Of a stretch of DNA of 56,668 nt, positions 54,504 to 56,668 are shown piece by piece. How positions within the stretch are numbered: the stretch's first letter is position 1; the number at the start of each line of letters is the position of its first letter. The translations under genes and the position numbers were made by a program. The notes beneath the pieces are model-generated. The model was not told the DNA's origin. It searched no databases and was given only the letters and a program-made list of their open reading frames with translations. The stretch is taken from NCBI GenBank assembly GCA_023419535.1, contig JAEZXX010000113.1, positions 1 to 56,668 on the forward strand, written 5' to 3'. Source of the DNA: Pseudomonadota bacterium (GTDB taxonomy: Bacteria > Pseudomonadota > Alphaproteobacteria > Rhizobiales > Rhizobiaceae).

Positions 54504-56668
54504 GCCGTATCCCCTTCACCCGCATCCTCGTCTTCGCCCAGCGCCCATTCGCGGGCGCGTGCCAGATGGTCGTACTCGCCGGAGAAGTCGCCCTGCAGCA
54601 TCGGCCGGGCACGCGACCGGAAGCCGTTTCCCTCCGTCAGGACGAAGGCGGACAGCGCGCGGAAGCGCTGCAGCGCCTCCTCGGCGAGCCCGTCGGCGGT
54701 GATCGCCTCGCGGGTCGGCGAGGCGGCCTTCGACAGGCGGTCCTCGGCGAAGGCACGCTCGCGCAGCCGCACATAGGTGAGCTCGGCGACGGAGCCGACG
54801 CGCCCCAGCGCCTCGAACGCGCCCTCGCGCGCCATCGCCGCCTCCAGCGAAAGCTGAGGCGAGAGCAGCGTGCGGGCCTGCTTCGCGCTCGGGTTCGTGC
54901 CCGTCTTGAAGTCGATGATCTCGACGCCCCCGTCCGCCGTCTCGTCGATCCTGTCGGCCTCGCCGGTCAGCGTCACGCCGAGATCGGGCACCGGCAGCTC
55001 GCCCCTGAGTTCCGCGTGGCGCTTCACGATGAAGCCGCCGCGCCGCCGCTCCCAGTCGACGACGTGAGTGGCGAGGGTCTCCATGCGGGGCCACCAGATG
55101 GCCTCGATCTCGGGCGGCAGGGCTTCGTCTCCGAACTCCTCCCGCGCGATGCCCAAGAGGGTCCGGCGCGCGTCGTCGCCGCCGGGGTCGGCGACCTCCT
55201 TGGCGAAGCGGGCGAGGATGCGGTGATAGAGCGTGCCGCGCTCGGCGGCGGCGGGCGCGCGAAGCAACGGCTCGAGCTTCTGGAGATGCAGGACGCGCCG
55301 GGCGTGGACCGCGTAGGGGTCGCGGAACAGGGTCTCGACCTCGGTCACCGAGAAGCGGCGCGGGCGGGCGGACAGGGGCGGCCGCGGCTCGGGCCGCGCC
55401 GCGCGTGGCGCCTCCGCCACCTCGTCGAGGCGCGCGGCACCCGCCAGGAACGGCGCGCCCTCGCGACGCAGGCGCGCGGTGCCGTCGTCTCCGGCGAGCG
55501 TCGTCAGGCGCTGCAGCCAACGTGAGGGAACGGTCGGTGCGCCCTCGGCGCGCAGGGAGCGGGTGAGGACGACGCGCGCGTGGCCGAGCGCCATCCAGAC
55601 GTCGTGGGCGGCGAGACCGATCCGGCGCTCGGGCGGGTCGAGCAGGATCTCGGCGCGCATCACGCGCGACAGGAACGCGTCCGAGCGCGCGCCCTGCGGC
55701 CAGGTCCCCTCGTTGAGGCCGCCGAGGACCATCACGTCCACGTCCTGCAGGCGGGCCTCCAGCGCGCCCCAAACGAAGGCGCGCGAGGAGAGGCCCGCGC
55801 GCGGGCGCACCGAGACGCCGGCGCTGAGGGCCGCGAAGACGTCCGGCCACTCCCGCGCCTCCACCGCAAAGCCGATCGCGGGGGCTGCCACGAGGTCGGT
55901 CAGAAGCCCGGCCAGCGCGGCGCCCGCTTCCTCGGCGTAGAGTTCGCGGACGGTCCCGTCGTCGCCGGCCGCGATCGCTTCGAGGCTTCGCGTCAGATCG
56001 GTCGCGAACGCGCCGATCTCGACCGGCGGCCCCTCGGCCAGAGCGAGGAGCGGGCGAAGCGCCTCGCCGAGCGCCTGGCAGACCGACTGCCCGAGGTCGC
56101 GGTCCCCCTCCGAGATCAGGCGCACGGCGCGGGGCACGCGCCGGGCCGTTTCCAGCGCGGCCCGGCGCGTGCGGTAGAGCTCGGCCAGCGAGACGGCGCC
56201 CGCGCGGCCCGTTCCGCCGCGGAGCGCCAGGAGCTCGATCGTCCGTGCGGCGCGCCGCGCGTCGGCTGCGCTGCGGCCGAAGCGGGCCAGAGGGTGTTTC
56301 AGGAGCGAGAGAAGCGTGACGGGGTCGCCCGGCGCGAACGCGGCTTCGAGGACGAGGCGCGCGAACGTTCCCGGCGCCGTGGCCGAGAGCGGCCGGCCGG
56401 CGGAATCGTTCGCCGCGATGCCGAAGCGCGCGAGTTCGGCGACGACGCGGCGGGCGAGGTTGCGGTCGGGCGTCGTCAGAGCGACCCGCGCCTTCGGGTC
56501 GCTCAGCGCATCGCGCATCGCGACCGCGATCGCGAGCGCCTCGGTCCGCTCGTCCGGTGCCTCGACGAGGGCGAGGCCATCGAGCGCGGCAGGATCGACG
56601 GCTGGGTTTTCCGCCCACAGATCGGTCGTCTCGGCCGGACGCAGCGCGTCGGACACGAAGCGCTCGCG
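54500..56668 (-). CDS. addB: Double-strand break repair protein AddB, N-terminus outside window
   Basis: This is the C-terminal ~720 residues of AddB; the open frame runs to the window edge and the start lies beyond it (full-length relatives are about 1000 residues). The visible part has the inactive helicase-like region (VMVLGGLNEGTWP; SRWLQRL) and the C-terminal nuclease domain with RGTLYHRILARF, GEADRIDETADGGVEIIDF and KTG, the PD-(D/E)xK site. The four iron-sulfur Cys of Bacillus AddB are not seen, as expected for the alphaproteobacterial branch. A GTG at 56656 is probably an internal Val. It works with AddA. Confidence 0.92.
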   Translation of the reverse strand, partial: RERFVSDALRPAETTDLWAENPAVDPAALDGLALVEAPDERTEALAIAVAMRDALSDPKARVALTTPDRNLARRVVAELARFGIAANDSAGRPLSATAPGTFARLVLEAAFAPGDPVTLLSLLKHPLARFGRSAADARRAARTIELLALRGGTGRAGAVSLAELYRTRRAALETARRVPRAVRLISEGDRDLGQSVCQALGEALRPLLALAEGPPVEIGAFATDLTRSLEAIAAGDDGTVRELYAEEAGAALAGLLTDLVAAPAIGFAVEAREWPDVFAALSAGVSVRPRAGLSSRAFVWGALEARLQDVDVMVLGGLNEGTWPQGARSDAFLSRVMRAEILLDPPERRIGLAAHDVWMALGHARVVLTRSLRAEGAPTVPSRWLQRLTTLAGDDGTARLRREGAPFLAGAARLDEVAEAPRAARPEPRPPLSARPRRFSVTEVETLFRDPYAVHARRVLHLQKLEPLLRAPAAAERGTLYHRILARFAKEVADPGGDDARRTLLGIAREEFGDEALPPEIEAIWWPRMETLATHVVDWERRRGGFIVKRHAELRGELPVPDLGVTLTGEADRIDETADGGVEIIDFKTGTNPSAKQARTLLSPQLSLEAAMAREGAFEALGRVGSVAELTYVRLRERAFAEDRLSKAASPTREAITADGLAEEALQRFRALSAFVLTEGNGFRSRARPMLQGDFSGEYDHLARAREWALGEDEDAGEGDTA

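Noticed and set aside
50416..54612. 1398-residue minus-strand open frame overlapping addA
   Set aside because: It is a shifted-frame shadow of addA and trxA; its translation is Arg/Ala/Gly-rich with no motif, while addA has all helicase motifs.

Overview
This window reads as a high-GC alphaproteobacterial chromosome, most likely order Hyphomicrobiales. The signs are the gene run trpF-trpB ... trpA-accD-folC-trxA-addA-addB, a nutrient-deprivation-induced protein / holin-X-like / DUF3618 operon, DUF2852 and DUF3563 proteins, a LOV histidine kinase of the HisKA_2 type, TadE/TadG pseudopilins and a PhaZ depolymerase. A family such as Aurantimonadaceae is possible but is only a guess. No rRNA, tRNA, CRISPR array, insertion sequence or prophage was seen. 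Both ends cut genes: pccA on the left and addB on the right.

Layout. 1-4603: the 3' end of propionyl-CoA carboxylase alpha and both methylmalonyl-CoA mutase subunits, which carry propionyl-CoA to succinyl-CoA. 4825-10449: a five-gene peptide/opine ABC importer with a terminator-like hairpin after the binding-protein gene. 10505-11327: a TPP riboswitch in front of tenA. 11396-15744: a KefB-type antiporter, then on the minus strand an acyltransferase and a glycerate kinase. 15853-17781: dnaK with a heat-shock-like promoter and its own terminator, and no dnaJ beside it. 18096-20607: a 24-residue membrane protein followed by the three-gene stress/envelope operon. 20663-25994 (minus strand): NUDIX, PBP1A, DUF3563, an alpha/beta hydrolase and a MipA/OmpV outer-membrane protein. 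26200-29805: a Bug-type binding protein, an ArsC-like reductase and three Tad pseudopilin genes. 29970-31370: an M20 peptidase. 31371-32064: a non-coding gap with strong RNA-like structure. 32065-34995: polA. 35253-37509: LOV kinase, pyrF and DUF1330. 37512-38012: a frameshifted GNAT pseudogene. 38104-41509: PhaZ with a long disordered tail, DUF2852 and a YgjP-type metalloprotein. 41572-50464: trpF, trpB, an inserted block (toxin-antitoxin pair, IspZ-like membrane protein, aldo/keto reductase and LysR regulator), then trpA, accD and folC. 50520-56668 (minus strand): trxA, addA and addB.

Most of the window is housekeeping metabolism in tight operons with 4-base ATGA or GTGA overlaps. The points most worth a second look are a PolA whose proofreading exonuclease has lost three of its four metal-binding acids, the string of hairpins just upstream of polA, the decayed GNAT gene, the accessory block that splits trpB from trpA, the PhaZ tail, the small membrane protein with the stress operon, and the IspZ-like protein with an extra N-terminal domain. 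I found no clear new defence or mobile system. The closest candidates for something undescribed are the structured RNA region at 31728-31946 and the 18096-20607 envelope/stress operon.
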